A stretch of DNA of 18,584 bases from an archaeon (GCA_016550425.1 JABXGS010000139.1:1-18584), one strand, 5' to 3'; shown: positions 1-7,480, numbered from the stretch's first letter. A program made the numbers and translations. Notes: generated from the sequence alone by a model not told the origin.

Positions 1-875
1 GATGGAAGAATTGTGAATGGCATGAACCCTGCGTCACTGAATTCTTTAGTGAAAAGTAATTCTTCGAGAGGAGGGTGATCACTACCTGCAATGATGAATA
101 GCTGGCGTTTCTTTGCTTTCACATAGCTAGGTATACCAACGGGGTCCAGAAGAGAGTTGGTCCAGGGACCCACGGCAAGCACCACTTTGTCAGCTTGTAT
201 TGTGCCTTGGGAAGACTGAATGCCTGTAATTTGTTTATTTTGCCAAACAAAGGGCTCACCAGGAACCCCAAGGGGCGGCTCTGCTTCCAAGAGCAACTTA
301 TTCACAGTTAAATTGAATCTTGGTTTTACCTTGGTGAGTTTCAGAAATTCGTCCTTATAGAATTGGACTAAGAGACTTGGATCTAAAACCCCGCATTCAG
401 CACCAAAGAGCGCATAGTCAACAGGGTTCAGCTTCATGATTTCAGCCTCATCATCGTTAGAGAAATCGGTGACGAGGCTTGGGAGGACTTTCTTAAGTTC
501 AGTTTTTTCAATGGCACGATAGGCAATATTGTTTGCTTCCATGCGTTGCATCCAATTTTGAACACTAGGTTCATTAAATTGCGAATTGCTCAGCAGCCAT
601 AAGTATCCGCAGAAATGAAGCGTTAAGTCGAATTTCAGCTCTTCTTGAATGTGCCGGAAGAAATCGATGCTCGTGTCAGTGAGTAACTGATTCGTTGAGG
701 AAGAGAACATGTTCCGAATCGCAGCAGCACTCATAGCTGTATTTGCCTGTCCTGCGTCTGGGAGCTTATCGACGAGGAGTATGGTTTTATCTGGACTATT
801 CTTTTGAAGATAGTAAGCTGTAGCGACCCCGAGGATTCCTGCACCTACAACGATAATGTCAAATTTTTCTGTCAA
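1..875 (-). CDS. FAD-dependent oxidoreductase, DAO family (C-terminus beyond the window)
   Basis: The gene runs off the left edge; 291 codons are open with no stop. The N-terminus reads LTEKFDIIVVGAGILGVATA, a Rossmann FAD-binding fold with GAGILG at residues 11-16 and the acidic end of strand 2 in TILLVDK (D36). A following stretch, QANTAMSAAAIRNMFSS, resembles the segment after the dinucleotide fold in D-amino-acid oxidase/sarcosine oxidase/L-2-hydroxyglutarate dehydrogenase-type enzymes. A second FAD-contact strand, DKVVLAVGPWTN, lies near residue 245. These enzymes oxidise amino or hydroxy acids using FAD; the substrate cannot be read here. The start is TTG (873-875), chosen because GGAGG (886-890) lies 10 nt upstream and no ATG or GTG fits. 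It follows the HdeD-like gene on the same strand but is separated by a terminator-like hairpin, so it is probably transcribed separately. Family assignment is firm; specificity is unknown. Confidence 0.82.
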   Translation of the reverse strand, partial: MTEKFDIIVVGAGILGVATAYYLQKNSPDKTILLVDKLPDAGQANTAMSAAAIRNMFSSSTNQLLTDTSIDFFRHIQEELKFDLTLHFCGYLWLLSNSQFNEPSVQNWMQRMEANNIAYRAIEKTELKKVLPSLVTDFSNDDEAEIMKLNPVDYALFGAECGVLDPSLLVQFYKDEFLKLTKVKPRFNLTVNKLLLEAEPPLGVPGEPFVWQNKQITGIQSSQGTIQADKVVLAVGPWTNSLLDPVGIPSYVKAKKRQLFIIAGSDHPPLEELLFTKEFSDAGFMPFTILP

Positions 876-981
876 CCAGAAAATGCCTCCAATGAAATCA
901 AAGATAAAGGTGAATGGGGGTCTTCTCCTTTTGTTCTTTATGGAAGCTAAGAGTTCTTATTCAGAGAACACAAGCATAAAT

Positions 982-1022
982 AAAAAAAGAGAAGGCCAAA
1001 CTCATTTGAGTTCAGCCTCTTT
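982..1022 (-). terminator. Hairpin plus T-tract terminator after the first HdeD-like gene
   Basis: Read on the minus strand, AGAGGCTGAACTC and GAGTTTGGCCTTCTC form an imperfect stem around a 4-nt loop, followed directly by seven Ts (982-988). It starts about 30 nt past the stop of the HdeD-like gene (1052). The T-tract is the part expected to matter for archaeal termination. Confidence 0.6.
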
Positions 1023-1051
1023 GCGTTGTAATGGACTATTAATTGGTCTTA

Positions 1052-1594
1052 CTAAGTGTAGTCGCCAGTGAGTCCTACTAAGAGTCGCAGGGCTCCAAAG
1101 AAAATCAGTGCAATTGAAACTGCAATTGACACCAAATCAATTCCCCAAGTCGCAGGTAAGATAAAGGCGGGGACGGCAATACCGATGGCAATGATTCCAA
1201 AGATGATATAGAGAATGCGTATCCACTGCTTCATTTCCTTGCCCATTGCTCCTTGGACCAGGAGAAAGAGTCCAATAATGAGAATTGCCCCTGAGAGGAT
1301 ATACACTAGAAGCGTTGGGAAAAAGGAAGGCGCGGCAATGAACAGTGCACCGAAAATCACCATTAGAAGACCGATAATCATGCTAATGATTCGAGCTTGC
1401 ATATCAATTTCCTTTGCCAAGAATATCTTGGCAATCTGCCAGATACCGAGGATTATTAGTCCTATCCCGAGAATCATACCAATTCCGTAGACAATGATAA
1501 ATCCTGGGATGATGAAGAGCAGGGCTCCGAAGAGTATAGCAATCAATCCAAGTATTATATCCAGTATGCGTAACCATTGTGCTTGTTCAGGCAT
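1052..1594 (-). CDS. HdeD/DUF308-family membrane protein (copy 1)
   Basis: A 180-residue, almost wholly hydrophobic protein with about six membrane segments arranged as three pairs, typical of the HdeD/DUF308 family. Each repeat starts with a short amphipathic WIRxLxII-type stretch (QWLRILDIILGLI near the N-terminus, QWIRILYIIFGII in the last third). HdeD is an inner-membrane acid-stress protein in enterobacteria; in archaea the function is unknown. It is a paralogue of the next gene upstream: both share GIWQI-KIF--KE after the second membrane segment and end with a short G-Y tail. The start is taken as ATG 1592-1594, preceded by GTGAT 4 nt away; GTG 1601-1603 in the same frame is the alternative and would add three residues. 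A TATA-like TATTTAA (1631-1637) predicts a transcript start near 1608, so the leader is very short. Confidence 0.85.
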   Translation of the reverse strand: MPEQAQWLRILDIILGLIAILFGALLFIIPGFIIVYGIGMILGIGLIILGIWQIAKIFLAKEIDMQARIISMIIGLLMVIFGALFIAAPSFFPTLLVYILSGAILIIGLFLLVQGAMGKEMKQWIRILYIIFGIIAIGIAVPAFILPATWGIDLVSIAVSIALIFFGALRLLVGLTGDYT

Positions 1595-1606
1595 GGTTAT
1601 CACGTG
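1592..1606 (-). promoter_or_regulatory. Start region CACGTGATAACCATG, copy 1
   Basis: These 15 bases include the ATG, a GTGAT able to pair with the 16S 3' end, and the palindrome CACGTG. The same 15 bases occur at 2274-2288 before the paralogous gene. The predicted transcript start lies within a few bases, so the site could be a ribosome-binding context, an operator, or simply conserved from the duplication. Confidence 0.5.
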
Positions 1607-1630
1607 ACAGGGGCATCGCGCGTTTACTCC

Positions 1631-1637
1631 TTAAATA
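1631..1637 (-). promoter_or_regulatory. TATA box of HdeD-like copy 1
   Basis: TATTTAA on the minus strand, centred about 26 nt before the expected transcript start near 1608. It lies between the terminator of the upstream paralogue and this gene, so copy 1 seems to have its own promoter. Confidence 0.55.
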
Positions 1638-1659
1638 GATTCGGATTTTGCATTAAGTT

Positions 1660-1697
1660 AAAAAAAAGAGGAGAAGGGGATTCTCGTGATGAGAATC
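1660..1697 (-). terminator. Hairpin plus T-tract terminator after HdeD-like copy 2
   Basis: On the minus strand, GATTCTC and GAGAATC make a perfect 7-bp stem (1679-1697) with a 5-nt loop. A pyrimidine-rich stretch ending in eight Ts (1660-1667) follows. It begins about 28 nt past the stop of the upstream paralogue. Confidence 0.65.
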
Positions 1698-1724
1698 ACC
1701 GATTCCATTGCAGTGAGGTCTAGT

Positions 1725-2276
1725 CTAGTAATAGGAGCCATTGAAGCCGTAGACCATGCGAACGAATCCGCCGATGAGTAACCCAATGGCAAAGAAGATG
1801 AGCAATGTACCATAGGCAAGAAGCCAGTTAAACAAGAAGAACGCTGCAAGAATGACTAGGAAAATTCCCAGAACGACAGCTAGCCAACGTTGCCAGCCAG
1901 CATCGCTAGCCATGAAACCAGCGATAAGAATCAGAAAGCCATAAATGAGCAATCCGATAGCAAAGAGGAGACCAGCAAGACCTGCAGTAAGCAGAGGATC
2001 CGCGATGGCAATTGCACCGAAGATAATGAGGAGAAGACCACCAAGGAGAAATAGTATTTTCACTACACCTGATGCTTCTTTGTACATGAAGATTTTGATA
2101 ATTTGCCAAATACCCCAGATAAGTAGGATGATTCCGAGGATTTGCATGACTACTAAGCCGACGAGAACTGAGGGAACAAAGATGCCCCAGATCACCCATA
2201 GACCTAGGACCACCATGATGATTCCGATGATTATATCGAGGGCTCTTATCCACATAGGGACTTCCATTTCGGACAT
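1725..2276 (-). CDS. HdeD/DUF308-family membrane protein (copy 2)
   Basis: A 183-residue protein with about six membrane segments and the same three-pair layout as its downstream neighbour. Recognisable blocks are WIRALDIIIGIIMVVLG near the N-terminus, LLIWGIWQIIKIFMYKE after the second segment, and WQRWLAVVLGIFLVILA in the last third; the C-terminus is GFNGSYY. The two copies are clearly related but diverged, so the duplication is not recent. The start is taken as ATG 2274-2276, with GTGAT 4 nt upstream; GTG 2283-2285 is the in-frame alternative. A TATA-like TTTTTAA (2313-2319) puts the transcript start near 2290. It shares the intergenic space with the divergent permease gene. Its role is probably membrane-stress related, by family only. 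Confidence 0.85.
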   Translation of the reverse strand: MSEMEVPMWIRALDIIIGIIMVVLGLWVIWGIFVPSVLVGLVVMQILGIILLIWGIWQIIKIFMYKEASGVVKILFLLGGLLLIIFGAIAIADPLLTAGLAGLLFAIGLLIYGFLILIAGFMASDAGWQRWLAVVLGIFLVILAAFFLFNWLLAYGTLLIFFAIGLLIGGFVRMVYGFNGSYY

Positions 2277-2288
2277 GGTTATCACGTG
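2274..2288 (-). promoter_or_regulatory. Start region CACGTGATAACCATG, copy 2
   Basis: Identical over 15 bases to 1592-1606, including the CACGTG palindrome. The coding sequences just downstream are much less alike, which suggests constraint on the start region. Confidence 0.5.
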
Positions 2289-2423
2289 GTCGTGAGTTCG
2301 CCTTGAACTATCTTAAAAATACATAGGGTTTTACAGGTTATTACAATTAAGCGGGAAACGTATGGTAGTTATATAGGAAAAAAGCACGCGAAAAGCACAA
2401 GAGCTCGAGAACCTCATGAGTTG
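2289..2423. promoter_or_regulatory. Divergent promoter region (HdeD copy 2 / LctP)
   Basis: The region has one TATA-like box for each direction. TTTTTAA (2313-2319, minus) serves the HdeD-like gene. TTATATA (2369-2375, plus) predicts a start near 2400 for the permease, about 20 nt before its start codon. No operator-like palindrome stands out. Confidence 0.5.
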
Positions 2424-4112
2424 ATGGACATGGTGTTACCACTTACTCTTTTTGTTGCTACAAATCCCCTGCTTGGAACAGCACTGATTCTACTACCAAT
2501 TATACTCGCTTTGTATCTGCTTGTCTTTCGTCGTTGGTCAGCTGATAAAGTAGGAGTTGCAGCATTTCTTCTTGGATTTTTAATCGCGATTCTCTGTTTT
2601 GGTACGAATCCCATCCTTGCCGTGCTAGCAAGCGTTGCTGGCATCATAGCATCGTTTCCTATTTCACTCATGGTCATTACTTCAATTCTCATGATCACTT
2701 ACATGGTGCGAACTGGAGCGTTATCCCGAATTACTGTCTTCTTCAAAACCTTAGGGTCAGGGAACAAGGCCATACAAATCATGCTCATTAATGTGGGCTT
2801 AGGACTTTTCCTTGTTGGATTAGGGGCTACACCAGTAAGCATGCTCCCTCCGGTCATGCTCGCGATGGGGTTTTCTCCACTCGTATCTGTCATGCTCCCG
2901 TCCATCGGTTACGATCCCCTCACCACGTATGCTCTTCTGGGAATTCCTGTTTTAGTTTTTTCGGATGTGGTTCCTGGAGACTATTGGGCTACCCGATATC
3001 CGGGAGTGGAACCTCTGTTTATGTCAGGACACATTTTCTCACTGTACATGCCTGTTGTTGCTACGGGTATCGCCCTTGCCATGCTATGGTTGGCAGGCGG
3101 ACGGAATCTTCTATTCAATCGCGAAGCCCTGGGACTCGCTTTAACGACCGGAATCATCGCTGGAATGGTCTGCTATTTATGTAATCTCATCTGGGTTCGT
3201 CTTACACCATTAACCAATATTTTTGCAGGACTCGCAGTGATCGGGGCAATGCTAGTATACTCAAAGCTCCGCGGTCTTCGTCTTGTTGATAAGAGTATCC
3301 TTACGGAGGAAGACCAACCGGTCATCGAATCCATGAGCCTCCTTCAAGCCATGGCACCCTGGCTCATTCTCATATTCTTCTGCTTCCTTGTCAATCTTAT
3401 ACCCCCCATTTATGACCTTTTCTTCAACACCCTTACCTTTCCCATCACCATTGGCATTATCACTATCAATACACGATTTTTATGGAATGCTTATTTTTGG
3501 GTCCTCATCGCCACACTCCTAGCAATTCTCATCGACGCCTTCATCGCACGATCTCAAAATCGAGTCTCGACATTTAAGGTTGAAGTCCGAGAAACCTTAA
3601 GCACTTGGATTCACCGTGTCTGGCGCCCTTTCCTCTCCGCCGCCATTTTCTTTGCCCTAGCGTACATTCTCATTTATTCCGGGAGTGTAATTGCTACTGA
3701 TGGCTCTTGGCTCCGTGCCTCAGAATTCATCCCTGAATGGAACATGATTTATGTCCTCTCCTTTGCGACCGCTGTTTCCTTTGGTCCGTTATATCCCATA
3801 ACTGCAGCGTTTCTTGGTCTTCTTGGGGGATTTGTCAGTGGAAGCGAAACTTCAACAATAGTCATGTTTCAGCCATACCACCAATTGACTGCTTCAGCGA
3901 TTGGTGCTCAACCACTAATCGTTGGGGCTAGTTCAGGAATTGGTGGTGGATTAGCAAGTGTGCTCTCGCCCGCGAAGTTGCAAAACGCTGCCGCGGTCAT
4001 TGATGCAAAGGGTATGGAAGGCCCGGTTATGCGCAGGGCGCTTCCAATCATCTTGCTTGTAACCTTTGTCGTGGCAATCCTTGCCTTCTTCTTGGGTTAT
4101 TTCATCCCTTAG
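2424..4112 (+). CDS. LctP-family (L-lactate/glycolate permease-like) transporter
   Basis: A 562-residue polytopic membrane protein with about 12-14 hydrophobic segments, close to the usual ~550 residues of the lactate permease family (LctP/GlcA, TC 2.A.14). The best evidence is the C-terminal third. There, FLGLLGGFVSGSETSTIVMF, a LTASAIG segment, a GGGLASVLSPAKLQNAAAV segment and then EGPVMRRALPI follow the LctP order FLxGSDTSSNxLF ... GGxxGKMISPQxxAxA ... E--LFR-T. The N-terminal half carries GATPVSMLPPVMLAMGFSP, matching the family's GxGxPxxxxxPxLxxLGFxP region. The family imports lactate or glycolate with protons; the real substrate here is an inference. ATG 2424 is preferred; TTG 2421 just before it is also in frame. 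No SD is evident. It is convergent with the MBL-rhodanese gene, 40 bp away. The partial FAD oxidoreductase about 1.5 kb away could use a hydroxy acid, but nothing links the two directly. Confidence 0.75.
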   Translation: MDMVLPLTLFVATNPLLGTALILLPIILALYLLVFRRWSADKVGVAAFLLGFLIAILCFGTNPILAVLASVAGIIASFPISLMVITSILMITYMVRTGALSRITVFFKTLGSGNKAIQIMLINVGLGLFLVGLGATPVSMLPPVMLAMGFSPLVSVMLPSIGYDPLTTYALLGIPVLVFSDVVPGDYWATRYPGVEPLFMSGHIFSLYMPVVATGIALAMLWLAGGRNLLFNREALGLALTTGIIAGMVCYLCNLIWVRLTPLTNIFAGLAVIGAMLVYSKLRGLRLVDKSILTEEDQPVIESMSLLQAMAPWLILIFFCFLVNLIPPIYDLFFNTLTFPITIGIITINTRFLWNAYFWVLIATLLAILIDAFIARSQNRVSTFKVEVRETLSTWIHRVWRPFLSAAIFFALAYILIYSGSVIATDGSWLRASEFIPEWNMIYVLSFATAVSFGPLYPITAAFLGLLGGFVSGSETSTIVMFQPYHQLTASAIGAQPLIVGASSGIGGGLASVLSPAKLQNAAAVIDAKGMEGPVMRRALPIILLVTFVVAILAFFLGYFIP

Positions 4113-4152
4113 GCTGTTAGAGGATATATCTAAGTAAACCAATGCCGAAGGC

Positions 4153-5544
4153 TCAAACTGGACATTCTGGTGATAAAGGATACCCAAGAGTTTGCCAAGC
4201 TTTCAGTCCGCCTAACACATTACTAACATCCGGAAATCCATTTCTTCGAAGGATACTCGCGGCGAGGCTACCTCGGAATCCAGTAGCGCAGGTTGTGGCT
4301 AACGCCATATTTTTTGGAATTTTATCCAAGTGATCAGTTAGTTCTCCTACATAGATATATGTGGAATTCTCAACGAACCCGCTTTCACATTCAGGTGTTG
4401 AGCGAACATCAACAAGAGCCAGCTCATTCTTGTCAAGTTTTTCTTTGAGTTGTTTCGCAGTGATGGCACCAATCTGTGAGGTGGGTTTCCCCTGACTTCG
4501 CCAAGCACCAATTCCCGGGCAGAGATAGCCGTGGATGTTATCGTAGCCGAGCCGCCAGAGGAACGGCTTAGCGAGTGCCAGATCCTGGGCACGTTCTAAC
4601 ACCAGCAGTATTTTCTGACTATAATTTAGAGTCCATCCGGGGTAAAAGGACAACCCCTGGAGCCAGATACTCAAGGAGCCTGGAATGTGGGAGGAAGCGA
4701 ACGCATCAGGATTTCGAGTGTCCACGACGATAGCGTCTGATTGTTTCATAGCTTTATCAAACTCAGAAACCGTGAGAGCTTGAGGAACTGGTACGTTTTG
4801 AAGAAGTGGTGGGCCATTAAGGTTGTAGTCTTCCATTTTTCGAAAATACGGGGGACGGCGTAATTGAATGCTTAACATATATTTGATGAACGCGATTTTA
4901 TCGAGCTGAAGAATCTCATTGTACTGCCGTTCATAACCGATAGTACTGAAATCCCGATCACTTAGTTTATGACCACAAATCGAACCTGCACCATGAGCGG
5001 GATACAATAAGACATCATCACCGAGAGGAAGTAGTTTTTCATGGAGGCTGTAAAATTGCTTCTCGGTCATTTTTTCCCATATATCAAGGCCTGGAAGATC
5101 CGTTCGCCCAACATCTCCAACAAATAACGTGTCTCCTGAAAAGACCATAAAGGGTCGATTACTTTGTGCTGTATCAACTACTGGATAGCAGATGCTATCA
5201 TCAGTATGTCCAGGAGTATGCAGGACTTCAATGCGAAACCGGCTGACGTTAAAAGTGTCTCCATCTTTCACTCGATGCTCCCCATATTTGAAAGGTGTCT
5301 CCGCACAGTGAACGATTTCAGCCTCAGTGAGATTTTGTAACTCCAAAGACCCGATAACATAGTCTTCGTTGCGATGGGTTTCGAAGATATAACGAATCTT
5401 CGCACAGACCTCTTGGGCCATTTTCAGATAGATACTCGCATCACGGCGTGGATCCACCACAAAGGCTTCACCTTGATCAGCAAAAAAATAGCTATTATGA
5501 GAAATCCCAGGGGAATTGATAACTTCGAATTTCACCTTGAACAC
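4153..5544 (-). CDS. Persulfide dioxygenase-like MBL-fold protein with two rhodanese domains
   Basis: A 463-residue protein: MBL fold (about 1-230), rhodanese 1 (about 255-355), rhodanese 2 (about 360-455). The MBL part resembles ETHE1/persulfide dioxygenases, which oxidise glutathione persulfide to sulfite with a single iron. The usual HxHxDH is replaced by H57-R-N-E-D61-Y, so two of its histidines are missing. The equivalents of the ETHE1 iron ligands remain: H57, H113 in HTPGHT, and D138 in FSGDT; H184 in YPAHG is also kept. Rhodanese 1 has no catalytic Cys in its loop (LVLERAQDL). Rhodanese 2 has C419 in a proper CATGFR loop, so it is probably the active one. The start is GTG 5542-5544; GTG at codon 4 lies 10 nt after GGAG and may be used instead. 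The gene diverges from the glutaredoxin-FTR operon, which supports a role in sulfane-sulfur or persulfide handling. No signal peptide is seen. Reaction in an anaerobe is uncertain. Confidence 0.8.
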   Translation of the reverse strand: MFKVKFEVINSPGISHNSYFFADQGEAFVVDPRRDASIYLKMAQEVCAKIRYIFETHRNEDYVIGSLELQNLTEAEIVHCAETPFKYGEHRVKDGDTFNVSRFRIEVLHTPGHTDDSICYPVVDTAQSNRPFMVFSGDTLFVGDVGRTDLPGLDIWEKMTEKQFYSLHEKLLPLGDDVLLYPAHGAGSICGHKLSDRDFSTIGYERQYNEILQLDKIAFIKYMLSIQLRRPPYFRKMEDYNLNGPPLLQNVPVPQALTVSEFDKAMKQSDAIVVDTRNPDAFASSHIPGSLSIWLQGLSFYPGWTLNYSQKILLVLERAQDLALAKPFLWRLGYDNIHGYLCPGIGAWRSQGKPTSQIGAITAKQLKEKLDKNELALVDVRSTPECESGFVENSTYIYVGELTDHLDKIPKNMALATTCATGFRGSLAASILRRNGFPDVSNVLGGLKAWQTLGYPLSPECPV

Positions 5545-5702
5545 ACTCCGGTTAGACCATCATGAACTCTTCATAGTATGGTTTCTCTGTTTTGAATATA
5601 TCGAGTTAGCTACTCAACTTGAGAATATAGGTTATTCAGATATCACGCAAGTTGATAACTCTTTTAAAGTCACGAAGCATGAGGGTGCCGAGGGTTACTC
5701 TC
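5545..5702. promoter_or_regulatory. Divergent promoter region (MBL-rhodanese / glutaredoxin-FTR)
   Basis: On the minus strand ATATAT (5596-5601) predicts a start near 5572 for the MBL-rhodanese gene. On the plus strand CTTTTAAAG (5661-5669) predicts a start near 5690 for the glutaredoxin gene, giving a leader of about 13 nt that contains GAGGG. The two boxes are about 60 bp apart, close enough for one regulator to act on both. Confidence 0.5.
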
Positions 5703-5987
5703 ATGGAACGTAAAAAAGTTCAAGGCGATCGTAAAGACCATCAAGTGCTCCTCTATGCGCTCAGCACCTGTGGCTGGTGTAAAATGACCAAAGCCTTCCT
5801 TGTGGATAAAAGCGTAGAATACGAATACGTCGATGTCGACAAGCTAGAGCATGCTGATAAAGAAGTTGTCAACCAAGATATAAAGAAACGAGGAGGGCGC
5901 ATCGCGTTTCCCACCATCATTATCGATGATAAAACCATAATCACCGGCTTCAAGAAGGATAAAATAACTGAGGCGTTGGGATTATGA
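5703..5987 (+). CDS. Glutaredoxin-like protein (CGWC)
   Basis: A 94-residue thioredoxin-fold protein. It has the redox motif C23-G-W-C26 after strand 1 (LLYALSTCGWCKM), the cis-proline region AFPTI (P70), and a C-terminal helix DKITEALGL. Length and order match small glutaredoxin/NrdH-type proteins, which reduce disulfides or bind persulfides in the cytoplasm. ATG 5703 is chosen because the conserved domain begins right after it and a GAGGG lies 9 nt upstream; an in-frame ATG at 5652 would add 17 non-conserved residues and lies before the TATA-like box. The stop overlaps the start of the next gene (ATGA at 5984-5987), so the two are translationally coupled. The likely electron donor is the neighbouring FTR-rubredoxin protein. 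Confidence 0.87.
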   Translation: MERKKVQGDRKDHQVLLYALSTCGWCKMTKAFLVDKSVEYEYVDVDKLEHADKEVVNQDIKKRGGRIAFPTIIIDDKTIITGFKKDKITEALGL

Positions 5988-6517
5988 TCACCATTGAGAA
6001 CATTAAACGCCGTGCAGAAAACAATGCAAAAACTAATGGCATGTATCTATGTCCTGACCCTGATTTCCTCCAAAACCTTCTCGAAGGATTGAAAGAAAAC
6101 GAAGAAAGGTACGGCTATGGATCGTGTCCCTGTCGATTAGCTTCGGGGAATTTTGAATGGGATAGGGACATTATTTGTCCTTGTGACTATCGCGACCCGG
6201 ATGTGGAAGAATATGGACAATGCTTCTGTGCTCTCTATGTTAGCAAAGAGGTCTATGATGGAATAAAACCTATGGAACCCATTCCTGAAAGACGCTCCCA
6301 GGCAAAAATTGATCGAGCCTTAGGAATAGAGTCTAAACAACCTCTTCCTCAAACAGAAACGATGAAATCTTCAGGCACGAACCGAAAACTCTTCTATTGC
6401 AAAGTCTGTGGGTATGTTACTTTTCGAGAAGAAGCCCCTCATAAATGCCCTATTTGCCAAGCAAAACAAGAAATGTTTGGCGAAATTGATCTAGGTACGA
6501 GTATACAAGTGCGATAG
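5984..6517 (+). CDS. Ferredoxin:thioredoxin reductase catalytic domain fused to a rubredoxin-like domain
   Basis: A 177-residue protein. Residues 1-90 form an FTR catalytic (beta) domain with the full cysteine set: C23, C48-P-C50, C65-P-C67 and C80-F-C82. The family uses four of these to hold a [4Fe-4S] cluster and two as the active disulfide. Residues about 135-170 form a rubredoxin-like knuckle pair, C139-K-V-C142-G-Y and C155-P-I-C158, suited to one iron. The same FTR-rubredoxin fusion is known in methanogens as a ferredoxin:disulfide reductase. It passes electrons from ferredoxin (here perhaps through the rubredoxin domain) to a disulfide. A linker of about 40 residues (95-133) is Pro/Arg/Lys/Gln-rich and probably flexible. 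It overlaps the glutaredoxin-like gene by ATGA, making that protein the obvious substrate. It is convergent with the PAP2-family gene. Confidence 0.88.
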   Translation: MITIENIKRRAENNAKTNGMYLCPDPDFLQNLLEGLKENEERYGYGSCPCRLASGNFEWDRDIICPCDYRDPDVEEYGQCFCALYVSKEVYDGIKPMEPIPERRSQAKIDRALGIESKQPLPQTETMKSSGTNRKLFYCKVCGYVTFREEAPHKCPICQAKQEMFGEIDLGTSIQVR

Positions 6518-6568
6518 GCACATTGAAACTGAGTATTTGTCTTCTTGATACTGAAGGTACAATATTCG

Positions 6569-7480
6569 CTAGGAGAGACCTCTCCATTTTTCAATTCTTG
6601 TGAATAGAAGTGGTACAAGAAATGCCCCAAACAACCCAACGAGCAGATACCGGATGAAGCGAGCTGAATATTCAAGGAGAGGAAGCGTAGGAAGGAATGA
6701 GAAAGCAATCGATAATATGAAATAAATGAGAAAAGCGATTATGACGCCTAAAATTGCTCTGATTATTTTGATGCTTTGTTTGACATTGATTTCAAAATTC
6801 ACATAGTGTTTTTCCAAAACCAAACCTATGCTAAAGCCAACGACAATACCCATAGAAATCGCGATATTCTCTGTGGGAAAAAAGGGTACTCCGAAGGCGT
6901 AAGCGATGAAAAAGACGAAGAAAAAAACTAACCCAATCAGGGGTAATAACCAGTCTTGAAGGAAATTTGGCATCCGTTTCCACCGCGGTTCAAAATAGGG
7001 GACTAGGAAGTATGCCCAGATGAGAAGAATTGCAGCTACAATTATTCCTCCGATGACATCTCCCAGAAAGTGCATGCCTAGGCCCATCCGGGCTAGAGCT
7101 GTGATGATAACAAAAATAGTGCCCACAATGGCAACCCACCACCGGCGTAACCGCAGTGATGCCCAACCCCAGAAGGTCGTTGCAGTCTGCGTAGCGCCAC
7201 TCGGGAATCCATAGGATTGATCAGTTGCATTTTCCCCTTGTCGTAGCGAGGATGATGGACGCGGCATCCCGAATGCATACTTTAGGACAATGTTGATGAA
7301 ATTAGAAAACATTACAAGCATTATCGCAATCTTCCCTTCTCGCTTATTCACACACCAGAAGGCAATCCCCAGAAGAACAACGTAGATTACCGGATCCCCC
7401 AAAAGATTCAATACTTCCCAACAGACGTAAGGCAGAATCGACTGCAGAAAGATGATAATGGCTGGATCAAAAAATACCAT
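6569..7480 (-). CDS. PAP2-family membrane phosphatase homologue, PSGH motif altered
   Basis: About 303 residues with six or more membrane segments. PAP2 motifs, numbered from the upstream TTG codon: motif 1 K74-YAFGMP-R81-P82; motif 2 G-F-P100-S-G-A103-T-Q; motif 3 A-R138-MGLGM-H144-FLG-D148. Motifs 1 and 3 are complete (K, R, R, H, D). The PSGH histidine, the usual general acid, is Ala. The family removes phosphate from lipid phosphates such as polyprenyl or phosphatidate phosphates. A C-terminal half of about five further segments is longer than in minimal PAP2 proteins. ATG 7480 is chosen over the upstream TTG 7499-7501 because GGAGG lies 8 nt before it and a TATA-like box at 7515-7522 puts the transcript start near 7490, downstream of the TTG. 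A role in recycling polyprenyl phosphate would suit the transferase at 10.7 kb, but that is an inference. Confidence 0.8.
   Translation of the reverse strand: MVFFDPAIIIFLQSILPYVCWEVLNLLGDPVIYVVLLGIAFWCVNKREGKIAIMLVMFSNFINIVLKYAFGMPRPSSSLRQGENATDQSYGFPSGATQTATTFWGWASLRLRRWWVAIVGTIFVIITALARMGLGMHFLGDVIGGIIVAAILLIWAYFLVPYFEPRWKRMPNFLQDWLLPLIGLVFFFVFFIAYAFGVPFFPTENIAISMGIVVGFSIGLVLEKHYVNFEINVKQSIKIIRAILGVIIAFLIYFILSIAFSFLPTLPLLEYSARFIRYLLVGLFGAFLVPLLFTRIEKWRGLS

Noticed and set aside
5652..5702. Longer N-terminus for the glutaredoxin-like protein (from ATG 5652)
   Set aside because: The extra 17 residues are not thioredoxin-fold-like and the codon lies before the TATA-like box at 5661-5669.
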